Under the pieces are notes generated by a model, which was given only the letters and a program-made list of their open reading frames with translations, searched no databases and had not been told where the DNA came from. 64,000 nt of DNA from Paludibacteraceae bacterium (lineage in GTDB: Bacteria; Bacteroidota; Bacteroidia; Bacteroidales; Paludibacteraceae), in the NCBI GenBank assembly GCA_016292775.1, contig JAEDFN010000004.1:3226-67225 (forward strand). Direction: 5' to 3'. Positions 35,867-45,707 of the stretch are shown here, piece by piece; position 1 is the first letter of the stretch; every line of letters starts with the position of its first letter. The position numbers and the translations under genes were made by a program.

Positions 35867-36805
35867 TTATTTGTGTAATGCTAAATATTTTTCAGCTTCC
35901 ATTGCAGCTTTACATCCCGAAGCAGCTGCGCAAATTGCTTGACGATAAATAGGGTCGGCAACGTCTCCGGCTGCGAATACACCTTCAATATTTGTGAGTG
36001 GACGGTATGGTGCTGTCTTTATATATCCTTCTTCGTCTGTCTCTATATATTTTTTGAAAACATCACTATTTGGATGGTGTCCAATGGCAAGGAAGAATCC
36101 ATCGATTTTGATATCTACAATCTCTTCATCCGGTTCTCCTTTTCTTTTTACCAATTTTGCACCTTCTACAAATTCTTCTCCGTACAAGCCAAGGGTATTG
36201 TGCTCAAATAATACTTCAATTTTTTCGTTATTGAATACTCTTTCTTGCATTACTTTTGATGCGCGAAGATATGGTTTTCTTACAATTAAGTATACTTTAG
36301 AGCAAAGACTTGCCAAGTATGATGCTTCCTCACAAGCAGTATCACCACCACCAACTACTGCAACTACTTTTTTTCTGTAAAAAAAGCCATCACAAGTAGC
36401 ACATGCAGATACTCCTTTGCCCATATATTTATGCTCATCTGCTAAACCTAGGTATTTTGCACTTGCTCCTGTTGCTATAATTACAGTGTCTGCTTCAATC
36501 TCTTTTTCTCCATCAATGATTACTTTTTTAGGAGATACACTGAAGTCTACATCAGTAACGACACCGGAACGTATGTCTGTGTTAAATCTTTCTGCTTGAG
36601 CTCTAAAATCAGACATCATAATGTTGGCGTCAATTCCTTCAGGATATCCTGGAAAATTCTCTATCTCAGTTGTTTGTGTCAATTGACCTCCACAAAGCAT
36701 TCCCTCATATAATACCGGATTCAAATTAGCTCTTGATGCATAAATAGCTGCTGTATATCCGGCAGGTCCTGAACCGATAATTAAACATTTAATTCTTTCT
36801 GTCAT
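35867..36805 (-). CDS. trxB: Thioredoxin-disulfide reductase
   Basis: FAD/NADPH enzyme that reduces thioredoxin and hence supplies electrons to ribonucleotide reductase and peroxidases. 312 residues: FAD-binding GSGPAGYTAAIYASRA (~11-26), redox-active CATCDG (~136-141), NADPH-binding VGGGDTACEEA (~153-163) and the C-terminal GVFAAGDV (~281-288). Complete with all cofactor motifs. Part of the dut-to-ruvC leftward operon. Confidence 0.97.
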   Translation of the reverse strand: MTERIKCLIIGSGPAGYTAAIYASRANLNPVLYEGMLCGGQLTQTTEIENFPGYPEGIDANIMMSDFRAQAERFNTDIRSGVVTDVDFSVSPKKVIIDGEKEIEADTVIIATGASAKYLGLADEHKYMGKGVSACATCDGFFYRKKVVAVVGGGDTACEEASYLASLCSKVYLIVRKPYLRASKVMQERVFNNEKIEVLFEHNTLGLYGEEFVEGAKLVKRKGEPDEEIVDIKIDGFFLAIGHHPNSDVFKKYIETDEEGYIKTAPYRPLTNIEGVFAAGDVADPIYRQAICAAASGCKAAMEAEKYLALHK

Positions 36806-36830
36806 AATTGTATAATTGTTTATTTATTAA

Positions 36831-38036
36831 TTATTTTGCTAACCAAAGTTCCGGGTTTTGTATTTCTGTATCTTTGTACAGCATAAAGTATAACTCAGTT
36901 TTGTTATCATTTTCTTTATCTGTAAATATTTTTCCAATTTTCTGCTTCGTCGTAACCTTATCTCCTACTTTAACATATAATGTAGTTAAATTAGAATATA
37001 CAGTTCTATAGTTACCATGCTTTATAATAACGGAACTATTACTTCCCGGGATAGAAAAACATTGAGTAACAACACCTTCAAACACTGCTCTTGCATCTGA
37101 CCCTGAAGGAGTTTGAAAATATGTACCCTTATTGTTTATTGTTACTTTTTCCAAAAATGGATGTGGTTGTATACCATAATGCCCGCTAATAAATCCTTTT
37201 TCTATCGGCCTTGGTAATTTTCCTTTATTAGCTTGAAAATTACCTGCAACCAATTTCTCTTCTTTACTTAGTTCAAATTTATTATTAGAGTTGGTATTCT
37301 TATTCTTATCTTGTTTTTTTAATTCAGCAGCTATCATATCTTGAATCTTTTTATTGAGAAGATTTGCTTGTTCTTGCTGCTTTTTCTGCTTTGCTTTCAG
37401 TTGTTTTTCTTTAGTTTTTAGAGAGGATAGTTCGTTTGTATGTTGACGCTGTTGTTGTTCTAATCGTTGTTGCTCTAATTCTTTAGCATTAATAGCTACC
37501 TCTTTTTTATTTCTATTTTCAGTTAATTCTTCTTCCTGATGCTGTAAAGTATTGGTTATTTCTTGTATCTCTTTAACAATTTTTTTTCTGTGATTTGACG
37601 CTTCTTGTAAATATCTAAATCTCCTAAAAGCTTGATTAAAATCACTCGATGATAAAATATACATTGTAGGAGAGAAATGTTTGTGATGACTATATATGGC
37701 TTTACAATTCTGTGCATATTCAATGCGTAATTGTTTTAGATACTCTTCATACAATTTTTTTGATTGCTGTATTGAGTCGATATCTCTATTTAATACCGAA
37801 ATTTCCGAATTTAGAGTGTTGATATATTCATTACTCTGCTTTATGGAGCGTTTTAATAGATATAATTTGTTTTCGGTTCCTTTTTTGTTTTTTTGAGTCT
37901 CATTCAATAATTTATTGGTAATAGCCAATTCGTTGAGAGCCTTTTTCTTTTTGGCTTCCAACTCTTTTATCGTCTGTCCTTCAACTAAAGAGGGTAGGGT
38001 AAAAAACAATATCAAGATGATATATATGAATTTCAT
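36831..38036 (-). CDS. EnvC-like murein hydrolase activator (degenerate M23/LytM)
   Basis: 401 residues: signal peptide (~1-20, ends VEG|QT), a long coiled coil (~22-260) rich in Gln, Lys and Glu, then a LytM/peptidase M23 fold (~285-400). The domain lacks the zinc ligands: where active enzymes have HxGxD it has NNKGTY, and where they have HxH it has ELYFML. It is therefore more likely an activator of cell-wall amidases, like E. coli EnvC, than a hydrolase. Periplasmic, probably in division. Clusters with the DUF4292 lipoprotein and the TPR protein, a constant trio in Bacteroidota. Confidence 0.88.
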   Translation of the reverse strand: MKFIYIILILFFTLPSLVEGQTIKELEAKKKKALNELAITNKLLNETQKNKKGTENKLYLLKRSIKQSNEYINTLNSEISVLNRDIDSIQQSKKLYEEYLKQLRIEYAQNCKAIYSHHKHFSPTMYILSSSDFNQAFRRFRYLQEASNHRKKIVKEIQEITNTLQHQEEELTENRNKKEVAINAKELEQQRLEQQQRQHTNELSSLKTKEKQLKAKQKKQQEQANLLNKKIQDMIAAELKKQDKNKNTNSNNKFELSKEEKLVAGNFQANKGKLPRPIEKGFISGHYGIQPHPFLEKVTINNKGTYFQTPSGSDARAVFEGVVTQCFSIPGSNSSVIIKHGNYRTVYSNLTTLYVKVGDKVTTKQKIGKIFTDKENDNKTELYFMLYKDTEIQNPELWLAK

Positions 38037-38038
38037 AT

Positions 38039-38878
38039 CTATTTTTTAAACGATATAATATTGGTTAATGTAGTTTTTGTATATCTGGTAATGTTTATAG
38101 GGGATATTAATAGTTCTTTATTGAAAGATACCTTATCGAACGATACTTTTGCAGAAAATTTTGTTTTTACAAGATTTGTTGTAATATTAACTCCGTTCGG
38201 GAATGATATCTTATCATTTGTAACTAAATCTCCATAAGTAACTCCGTAAACAAGGTCGTATTTGTTTTGCGCACCTGTTAATACTATTCTATTATTATAG
38301 ATATCAAATCGTTGTACCATTTTGTCTATAGTATCAGTTCCTAATATGGTAATAGTATCTGATACTACATTACTTATTTTAAATTTTGAAATAATCTCTT
38401 TTTCGCTACTTTTTGTTAATGTGAATAGCTTATGAGAACAGAAAGATTCTATAGCTTTGTAGTCCACTTCTACTCCTGTATTATATCTAATATAGTCATA
38501 AGAATGTTCTGCATATTTACGATTGATTTTATCGTACACCATAAATTTATTTGGAAAGAATTCCAATCTATACATCTCAATACCTAATGCAGGTTGGATT
38601 CCTAAAGAAACAATACTATCTGTTTTGATGCGTAATGTACCTTTTACATTAAATGTAATACCGTTATATTCCATAGACATGGTTAATTTCGATATATTCA
38701 TCGTTTTAAAATCAGGTTGAACTTCAATTGCTGATTTTATTACGTTATTCACATTGGTACTTTCTGCCGATGTACTTTTTACTTTTGTATTCTTTTTTTG
38801 AATATTACAACTGGAAAATATCATTAATATTACTGATAATGATATTATTAACGTTTTATAAATGTTATTATTTTTCAT
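38039..38878 (-). CDS. DUF4292 family lipoprotein
   Basis: Lipoprotein of about 279 residues; the signal MKNNNIYKTLIISLSVILMI is followed by FSSC with lipobox Cys24. The mature region is beta-rich (e.g. MSMEYNGITFNVKGTLRIKT), fitting the LolA/LolB-like fold suggested for DUF4292. I start at the ATG at 38878; another ATG at 38887 would only add MIN. It overlaps the end of the TPR gene by 11 bp and lies 2 bp before the EnvC-like gene. A role in outer-membrane or envelope biogenesis is inferred from context and fold only. Confidence 0.82.
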   Translation of the reverse strand: MKNNNIYKTLIISLSVILMIFSSCNIQKKNTKVKSTSAESTNVNNVIKSAIEVQPDFKTMNISKLTMSMEYNGITFNVKGTLRIKTDSIVSLGIQPALGIEMYRLEFFPNKFMVYDKINRKYAEHSYDYIRYNTGVEVDYKAIESFCSHKLFTLTKSSEKEIISKFKISNVVSDTITILGTDTIDKMVQRFDIYNNRIVLTGAQNKYDLVYGVTYGDLVTNDKISFPNGVNITTNLVKTKFSAKVSFDKVSFNKELLISPINITRYTKTTLTNIISFKK

Positions 38879-40697
38879 GTTTATCATTAAAATATTGTTG
38901 TATTTCTATTATTGCATTTTTTACTTCCATATTCAGATTCTCTTTTTGTGAATCGTTTAAAGAATTGAATATATTTATAATTCTATTCCAAAGTTCTTCT
39001 GCCTCTGTATTCATATTTAATGCAAAATACACCTTACCATGATGATAGTATAGAACTATACAATCAACTTCATTTCTACTGGAATCAGTTAATAGTCGAT
39101 GTATTTTATCAAAATATATGTTTGAAAGAAAGTAGTTCTTTTGAAGGTATAATATCCAAGCATATGTATCAATGCAACTTATTTGATTAGGATCCATTTC
39201 AATAGCTTTTTGTGCTATTTTTTCCGCTTCATTAAGTTTTGTAGAGTCAATAGATAAATAATAAGCTTTATTATTTAATGTTAATGCATTATTTGGATTA
39301 TATTTTAAACTACTATCTATGGCATTTAGAATCTTATTATAATCTGCATTCCGTGTCATTAATACGGACGAGTAAATATCGTATATATTTGCTTTACTAT
39401 TTTTATCATCAATTTGGTTTATGTAAAAGTTGACAGTATCATTAATTGCGGAGATACTCATGGTAGTATCGGCGACTGTTAATAAAAAATATTGGAAAAA
39501 CCATACGTCATTGTCGTATTTTTTGTAATTTTTCAAGCAAAAATCTTTGATTACACTATTATCTACTTTATTTGTAGCCATTATCGTGTAATAGTCAGAT
39601 GCCAATTTTTGGTCATAATAATTGTCATCATAAACTAAACTTTCTATTGTATTATTCATATTCACCGAGTCATTCAAAATTTTATATATATCCGCTTTTA
39701 ATAATAACATTTTGTGGGATGTATTGAAATTATCGGTTAATAAGTCTATTATAGGATATATCTTGTCTTTTTGGTTTGTTTGATTGTAGTACGCAACAGT
39801 TGAGCGTATATTGGATTCCAAATCAGAGAAGTCCATGTTACTACCATTAATTGTTTTTATTGTATAGTAAGCGAATAAAGAATCATTATCAAGATGTTTG
39901 TAATTATTTGCTAAATAATAATATAGCATTGTACTATCAATAATGTCTTTATTGTTGTTCAGTGTTTCGATAGCTAAATTGTATTTTCCATTAATTGAGT
40001 ATATGTCTGATATGTAAGTGATAGCAATAGGTTTGGTTTCAGGATATTTATTTATAAAAGAATTAATAAAATCAATAGCGCCATCCCAATTTTTTTCCAA
40101 TTTATATACATATACCATTGATTCTAAATATTCGTATTTATCTTGAGTTACTTCATATATTTTGTTTATATATTTTTTTGCCTCATTAAACTTTTCAACT
40201 TGGGCTGAATTGATAAAAAGGTAATTATATGCTATTGTTTTATCTTGTTCTAATTTCAAAAGTTTGTTACAATACTTTTTTGTTGCTTTATAATCCTTAA
40301 AAGATAGTAACAATTGAATTAATTTTTTGATATAAACTTTATTAGTCGGGTCGTACTTAACGGCTTGCGTCAGAAAATATTCTGCTATACTATATTTTGC
40401 GTCTTTTTCTTCAATGTAATAGTTATAAGAAAGATAGAAATACAGAGCAATATCTTTTTTATCCAGCTTATCATAGTTGCGGCTAAGATAATCGTATTGT
40501 TGAATATTTAATGGATTATCTAAAATGCAATCTTTTATCAATTCAGAAAAGGCGTAATCTATTTTGTGTTGTATTGTTGAGTCTTTTATTGCATCTTGAG
40601 CACATATCTCCTTCATTATGGAATCATTATAAAAATTATTTCCATAACATACTGATATTGAGATAAAAGATAATAATAATATAATTAGTTTTTTCAT
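38868..40697 (-). CDS. Periplasmic TPR-repeat protein
   Basis: About 609 residues: Sec signal MKKLIILLLSFISISVCYG, then an all-helical array of tetratricopeptide repeats over most of the length (clear copies such as PTNKVYIKKLIQLLLSFKDY, NLAIETLNNN and the C-terminal pair NNALTLNNKAYYLS / ISCIDTYAWILYLQKNY). I start it at the ATG at 40697, which exposes the signal peptide; an ATG at 40730 would add 11 residues inside dut. Likely a protein-protein scaffold in the periplasm. Followed by the DUF4292 lipoprotein and EnvC-like gene. Confidence 0.83.
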   Translation of the reverse strand: MKKLIILLLSFISISVCYGNNFYNDSIMKEICAQDAIKDSTIQHKIDYAFSELIKDCILDNPLNIQQYDYLSRNYDKLDKKDIALYFYLSYNYYIEEKDAKYSIAEYFLTQAVKYDPTNKVYIKKLIQLLLSFKDYKATKKYCNKLLKLEQDKTIAYNYLFINSAQVEKFNEAKKYINKIYEVTQDKYEYLESMVYVYKLEKNWDGAIDFINSFINKYPETKPIAITYISDIYSINGKYNLAIETLNNNKDIIDSTMLYYYLANNYKHLDNDSLFAYYTIKTINGSNMDFSDLESNIRSTVAYYNQTNQKDKIYPIIDLLTDNFNTSHKMLLLKADIYKILNDSVNMNNTIESLVYDDNYYDQKLASDYYTIMATNKVDNSVIKDFCLKNYKKYDNDVWFFQYFLLTVADTTMSISAINDTVNFYINQIDDKNSKANIYDIYSSVLMTRNADYNKILNAIDSSLKYNPNNALTLNNKAYYLSIDSTKLNEAEKIAQKAIEMDPNQISCIDTYAWILYLQKNYFLSNIYFDKIHRLLTDSSRNEVDCIVLYYHHGKVYFALNMNTEAEELWNRIINIFNSLNDSQKENLNMEVKNAIIEIQQYFNDKHEK

Positions 40698-40698
40698 A

Positions 40699-41133
40699 CT
40701 ATTTTCCGGAATGTCCAAAGCCACCATCACCTCTTGTTGTTTCTGATAAAATATTTACAGGTAACCATTCTACATTTTCGTATTTAGAGATAATCATTTG
40801 GCATATTCTATCTCCATCATTGATAATAAATGGTTCGTTTGATAAATTAATTAAAATAACACCTATTTCACCTCGATAATCTGCATCTATAGTACCGGGG
40901 GTATTTAATACTGTTATTCCATGTTTTAATGCCATGCCTGAGCGTGGGCGAATTTGTGCTTCAAATCCGTCAGGTAGAGCGATATACAAGCCTGTAGGGA
41001 TGAGTTTTCTTTCTAATGGATTTAGTGTTATAGGAGCATCAATATTTGCTTTTATATCAAGCCCGGCAGATTGTATAGTACTATATTTGGGTAATTCGTG
41101 TTTTGATTTATTTATTATTTCTACTTGTAGCAT
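40699..41133 (-). CDS. dut: dUTP diphosphatase (dUTPase)
   Basis: Trimeric enzyme that hydrolyses dUTP to dUMP, keeping uracil out of DNA and supplying dTMP synthesis. 144 residues with all five motifs: AGLDIKA (~24-30), [11 protein letters not shown] (~62-72), [13 protein letters not shown] (~80-92), GDRICQMI (~107-114) and the C-terminal [11 protein letters not shown]. First gene of the leftward operon ending at ruvC, with its own promoter at 41155-41185. Confidence 0.96.
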   Translation of the reverse strand: MLQVEIINKSKHELPKYSTIQSAGLDIKANIDAPITLNPLERKLIPTGLYIALPDGFEAQIRPRSGMALKHGITVLNTPGTIDADYRGEIGVILINLSNEPFIINDGDRICQMIISKYENVEWLPVNILSETTRGDGGFGHSGK

Positions 41134-41154
41134 AGTTGTATTTATTTACCACTG

Positions 41155-41185
41155 CAAAGTTAATAATTTCTATTTATTCATGCAA
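41155..41185 (-). promoter_or_regulatory. Promoter of the dut-ruvC operon
   Basis: Minus strand TTG (41185-41183) and TAACTTTG (41162-41155), 20-bp spacer, 21 bp before the dut ATG, so the leader is very short. Confidence 0.65.
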
Positions 41186-41222
41186 GAAAAATGGCTATAT
41201 GTTTTGGATAACATATAGCCAT
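41186..41222 (-). terminator. Terminator of tnaA
   Basis: Perfect 13-bp stem (41191-41203 with 41210-41222), 6-nt loop, followed on the minus strand by TTTTTC. Starts 45 nt after the tnaA stop and touches the dut promoter. Confidence 0.85.
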
Positions 41223-41267
41223 ATAATGATAAATAATATAAAGATTTACTTATTAATCATAATAAAA

Positions 41268-42647
41268 TTATTCTGCTACAGGAGCTAATTTTACTGTAAA
41301 GTGACGGAGAAGAGGAGCTTCCCAAGTAATTTTATAACCGTGTTTGATTTCGTTACGACGGTCAAATACATTCTTAAGAGCTACAGCAATTACATCCATG
41401 TGGTTGTTTGTATATGTACGACGTGCGATGCACAAACGTAACAAATCCAAACCGTTAAATCTGTTTTCACGAGTTACAGGGTCACGGTCAGCAAGGATGT
41501 AACCGATTTCACAACCACGAATACCGGCTTCTTTGTAAAGTTCAATAGCAAGTGTTTGTGCAGGGAATTCTTCTTTTGGTACGTTTGTAAGGATTAATCC
41601 GGCATCAATAAATAAGGCGTGACCACCTACTGGACGTTGGTAAGGGATACCAAATTCGTCTAAGCGAGCAGCTAAATATTGTACTTGTTTGATACGAGTT
41701 TCAATTGTTGCCAATTCTGTATTCTCTTCAAGACCTACAGCAAGAGCGTCCATATCACGACCGTTCATACCACCGTAAGTAAGGAATCCTTCAAATTGAA
41801 TACAGAAGCCTTTTGCTCCTTCGTACCAATCTTGATGACGTGTAGCGATAAAACCACCCATGTTTACGAGACCGTCTTTTTTAGCAGACATTGTCATACC
41901 ATCTGCATAAGAATAAATCTCTTTTACAATTTCTTTAATTGTTTTGTCTGCATAACCCTCTTCACGAGTTTTGATAAAATAAGCATTCTCTACAAAACGA
42001 GCTGAGTCGAAAATTACACGTTTTCCGTATTGGTCGGCTAATTTACGTACTCCGCGAAGGTTTTCCATTGATACAGGTTGTCCACCTGCTGTATTATTAG
42101 TAATAGTAACAATGATAAAAGGAATTTTATCGTTTTGCTCTTTCAAAACTTTCTCCAATTTTTTCAAGTCAACATTACCTTTAAATGGAAGTTCCAATTG
42201 TGTGTTTTTAGCTTCATCAATAGTACAATCTACTGCGAATGCTTTTCTACCTTCGATATGACCTTTTGTAGTATCGAAATGTGAGTTACCTGGAACTATG
42301 TCTCCTTCGTGTACCAAATAGCTGAATAATACGTTTTCAGCTGCACGTCCTTGGTGAGTAGGGATAACCCATTCAAAACCTGTTAATTTGGTAATAGTAT
42401 CTTTTAAATGAAAGAAAGATTTTGCACCTGCATAACTTTCATCACCTGTCATCATGGCAGCCCATTGGCGGTCTGACATTGCTCCGGTTCCGGAGTCTGT
42501 TAGACAGTCGATATAAATTTTACTTGCCTCTAATGCGAACAAATTGTAATTCGCATCTTTGATCCATTGTTCACGCTCTTCGCGTGTTGATTTGTGAATA
42601 GGCTCTACCATTTTGATTTTGTAGGCCTCTGCGAAAGGTAATTCCAT
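41268..42647 (-). CDS. tnaA: Tryptophanase (indole-forming)
   Basis: PLP enzyme splitting tryptophan into indole, pyruvate and ammonia. 459 residues of the beta-eliminating lyase family, closely resembling the Porphyromonas/Bacteroides enzyme from MELPFAE onward. PLP lysine is Lys257 in MTMSAKKDG. Two positions separate it from tyrosine phenol-lyase: Asp125 in NSHFDTTKGH (Thr in TPL) and His449 in LRHFTVKL (Phe in TPL), so tryptophan is the expected substrate. No tnaC-like leader peptide or TnaB permease is adjacent. Lies 78 bp downstream of the ATPase K gene in the same direction, with an 11-bp tandem repeat between. Confidence 0.94.
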   Translation of the reverse strand: MELPFAEAYKIKMVEPIHKSTREEREQWIKDANYNLFALEASKIYIDCLTDSGTGAMSDRQWAAMMTGDESYAGAKSFFHLKDTITKLTGFEWVIPTHQGRAAENVLFSYLVHEGDIVPGNSHFDTTKGHIEGRKAFAVDCTIDEAKNTQLELPFKGNVDLKKLEKVLKEQNDKIPFIIVTITNNTAGGQPVSMENLRGVRKLADQYGKRVIFDSARFVENAYFIKTREEGYADKTIKEIVKEIYSYADGMTMSAKKDGLVNMGGFIATRHQDWYEGAKGFCIQFEGFLTYGGMNGRDMDALAVGLEENTELATIETRIKQVQYLAARLDEFGIPYQRPVGGHALFIDAGLILTNVPKEEFPAQTLAIELYKEAGIRGCEIGYILADRDPVTRENRFNGLDLLRLCIARRTYTNNHMDVIAVALKNVFDRRNEIKHGYKITWEAPLLRHFTVKLAPVAE

Positions 42648-42687
42648 AATATTTTAATTTAAGTTGTTATGTTGATAATTAAAATTA

Positions 42688-43208
<521 letters not shown>

Positions 43209-43215
43209 TTAATAT

Positions 43216-45060
43216 TTATTTTATTACTTTTGATAATGGAGAATATTTTTCTCCTTTTCCTTCGTATCCTAAATTTTTAAAGTATTCTACGAACGTTAAA
43301 CGCAATGGGTGAACAAAAGCACTTAATGATGATAATGCAATATTCAAGGTATGACCTATTAATACAATGATGATAAATGGTAGATATTGGATAAATATCG
43401 GATCATCTCCTAATACCATAAATCCCAATTGATTAAAGGCTTGTCCTAACATTGCGCCTGCTAATCCCAATGCATAAAGACGGATGTAACTTAATACATC
43501 GCTTAATATACCTGTTATCATATTGTATGTATCCCACAATCCCGCTCCAATATTTATTAACGGATTTCGTTTAATATTATTGAATATAAATATACCTAAT
43601 GCTGAGATAATTCCAATAGCGATAATCATGTATTTTGTAGCTTCAATACTTATTGCATTAGAAATTGCAAGTATAGCGGTTATTATACCACCAAGGATGA
43701 GTATGAGCCAACCCCATGTGCTTAAATTATTCATTATTCCGGATTGTTTGGTGTAACATATGGCTTTTACAACCATCGCCAAACAAATATGGAAAATACC
43801 GATAATTATTGCAGCAACCATTTGAATATCAAAGCCCATTAACTCTCCTTTTAGTAAAATACCTTTAACAGAATCAGGTAACCAAGATACCGTTGAAAGG
43901 TCTATTCCAAAGAATGTTCCAAGGAAGAATCCAATTACTGTAGTACCTACACCTAATACGGTGATAATAGGACCTAACCCTTCAAACATTTCGATTTTTA
44001 TTTTTTTGGTAATAACACCTATACCGAAGAGTATCAAAATTAATCCATATCCTGCGTCACCCATACACATTGCAAAGAAAAGCAAGAAGAAAGGACCTAA
44101 TATCGGAGTAGGGTCAAATTCATTATAATTTGGTAATCCATACATGCCGGTAAGTGGCTCGAATAATTTTGTAAAGCGGTTATTCCTCAATTTTATCGGT
44201 ACATTATCTTCTGCTTTAGGGTCATTTACCTCATAGTAAATATCGTTCTTTTGCAAAAAATCCAATAGAGCTGATTCTGTATCAATTGGGCAGTAACCTT
44301 CTAATACCATTACGGTATCATCTGCCGCTTTTATGGTATTTAATTTTACCTTGTCGATATCAATAATTTCAGTTATAAGTAATGAGAGGTATTTTAAATT
44401 GTTTATGTTGTTGACAGCAAACTCTTTAATTTCTTCAAATTGTGTGTTATACAATTTTTTTGCCTCTTCATAGTTTGCAGTGGCAATAGTGCTGTCGGAA
44501 TTATTGATATCAAATTGCTCTGCTTCAATCTCTATTTTTTCATCATTAGTAAGTGTGACAAAATAGGTTGTATTATTCAATTCATTAATAACGAATGCAT
44601 TAAACTGCTCTTCCCACTCCGGTTTATACAAGCGGGTAGGACAAGTGAACAATTTTACATAATAGCCGATATCTTCTATTTTTTTTAGTTGATCAATAGA
44701 AAAGTTTCCCCAAGCGGATATTCTTTCATACTCTTTTTCTGCTATTGTCAGCGCTTGTTTTGCTTGTTCTAATTGAGATAATAAAGCTTCTGACTTAGCC
44801 AATAAATCCATTCCTTCGTCAAATTCATGAATAGATGTCTGAGACAAAGAGATGTTTTTATCTAACTTATTATAAAGAATATCTATATTGTTTTCTATTC
44901 GTTTTTTAAGATTAAATTTCTCGACTAACAACTCACAACTTTTGTCGTTGTTTTCTAATGTGGCAATATGCAACACTCCGATTTCTCTTAATTTTTCGAG
45001 AAAATCGTCATACTGTGCATGATACACTAGAAAATCGTATTTTTTCATTTTCGTTATCAT
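43216..45060 (-). CDS. ntpI: V-type ATPase subunit I (stator, a-subunit)
   Basis: Membrane stator that forms the ion half-channels against the K ring. 614 residues: a soluble coiled-coil half (~1-305) and a membrane half (~310-600) with about seven or eight helices. The conserved channel arginine region is in DVLSYIRLYALGLAGAMLGQ (~527-546). The soluble part includes KKYDFLVYHAQYDDFLEKL at the N-terminus, which binds the peripheral stalk. Length is within the family. 11 bp after subunit D. Confidence 0.94.
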   Translation of the reverse strand: MITKMKKYDFLVYHAQYDDFLEKLREIGVLHIATLENNDKSCELLVEKFNLKKRIENNIDILYNKLDKNISLSQTSIHEFDEGMDLLAKSEALLSQLEQAKQALTIAEKEYERISAWGNFSIDQLKKIEDIGYYVKLFTCPTRLYKPEWEEQFNAFVINELNNTTYFVTLTNDEKIEIEAEQFDINNSDSTIATANYEEAKKLYNTQFEEIKEFAVNNINNLKYLSLLITEIIDIDKVKLNTIKAADDTVMVLEGYCPIDTESALLDFLQKNDIYYEVNDPKAEDNVPIKLRNNRFTKLFEPLTGMYGLPNYNEFDPTPILGPFFLLFFAMCMGDAGYGLILILFGIGVITKKIKIEMFEGLGPIITVLGVGTTVIGFFLGTFFGIDLSTVSWLPDSVKGILLKGELMGFDIQMVAAIIIGIFHICLAMVVKAICYTKQSGIMNNLSTWGWLILILGGIITAILAISNAISIEATKYMIIAIGIISALGIFIFNNIKRNPLINIGAGLWDTYNMITGILSDVLSYIRLYALGLAGAMLGQAFNQLGFMVLGDDPIFIQYLPFIIIVLIGHTLNIALSSLSAFVHPLRLTFVEYFKNLGYEGKGEKYSPLSKVIK

Positions 45061-45071
45061 ATTCCCACAAT

Positions 45072-45680
45072 TTATTTTTCAGTTGTTTCTATTTCTTTTT
45101 CTCGTTTAGCTTTCACAATTTTTTGTGAAGATTTGGAGAGGTTTTCCTCATCTTCCATAAAGCGTTTTATTTTGCGAATAGCATCTTCATATCCGGGAAT
45201 TTGCACTTTCTCAAATAAGTTAACTTTTTGTGTAGTTTTTTTGCGTGCATATTCAAGGAGTTTGATTTTTTCAGCACAAAACTCTTTTTCGATACCAATT
45301 TGAACCATCTTTTTTAATTCTGATAGTCCGTCGGCATACCATTTTGGTGAAGTAAATACGCTAAATGGTTTAATGGAATAAACAACCTCTTCCAATACCG
45401 GAACTCGCACTCCGGCAATCTTCTTAACGTCCATCTTTACATCTTCAACGCTGAGAAGGGTAGTGTCGAATTCACCCCAAAGTGCTAACATCTTATCGTA
45501 CGCACGGATTTTTTCCTCTAATTCAGATTCCAAACGTACTATATCATCCTTAGCTCGTTTCACCTCAAGTCGTAACGCACTCTCTTTATTCTTTATGGTA
45601 GGCAGAGCGCGAACACGCATTTTAAGGTTCTTTTCCAAGCCTTGTAGCGATGTTTTGTTGTATTGAAATGTTATTGCCAT
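45072..45680 (-). CDS. ntpD: V-type ATPase subunit D (central stalk)
   Basis: Central-shaft subunit turning inside the A3B3 head. 202 residues, almost wholly a long coiled coil at both ends (residues ~10-75 and ~120-190), as in AtpD of other V/A-ATPases; the N-terminus is YNKTSLQGLEKNLKMRVRAL. 27 bp after subunit B and 11 bp before I. The partner F subunit that normally caps it is not in this operon. Confidence 0.92.
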   Translation of the reverse strand: MAITFQYNKTSLQGLEKNLKMRVRALPTIKNKESALRLEVKRAKDDIVRLESELEEKIRAYDKMLALWGEFDTTLLSVEDVKMDVKKIAGVRVPVLEEVVYSIKPFSVFTSPKWYADGLSELKKMVQIGIEKEFCAEKIKLLEYARKKTTQKVNLFEKVQIPGYEDAIRKIKRFMEDEENLSKSSQKIVKAKREKEIETTEK

Positions 45681-45707
45681 ATTTATTTGATTGAAATATA
45701 ACAGGAA

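Noticed and set aside
40698..40730. Upstream ATG of the TPR protein inside dut
   Set aside because: Adds 11 polar residues in front of an otherwise clean signal peptide at 40697.
41134..41267. tRNA or small RNA gene between dut and tnaA
   Set aside because: The stem found is a plain terminator next to a promoter; no cloverleaf or CCA end.
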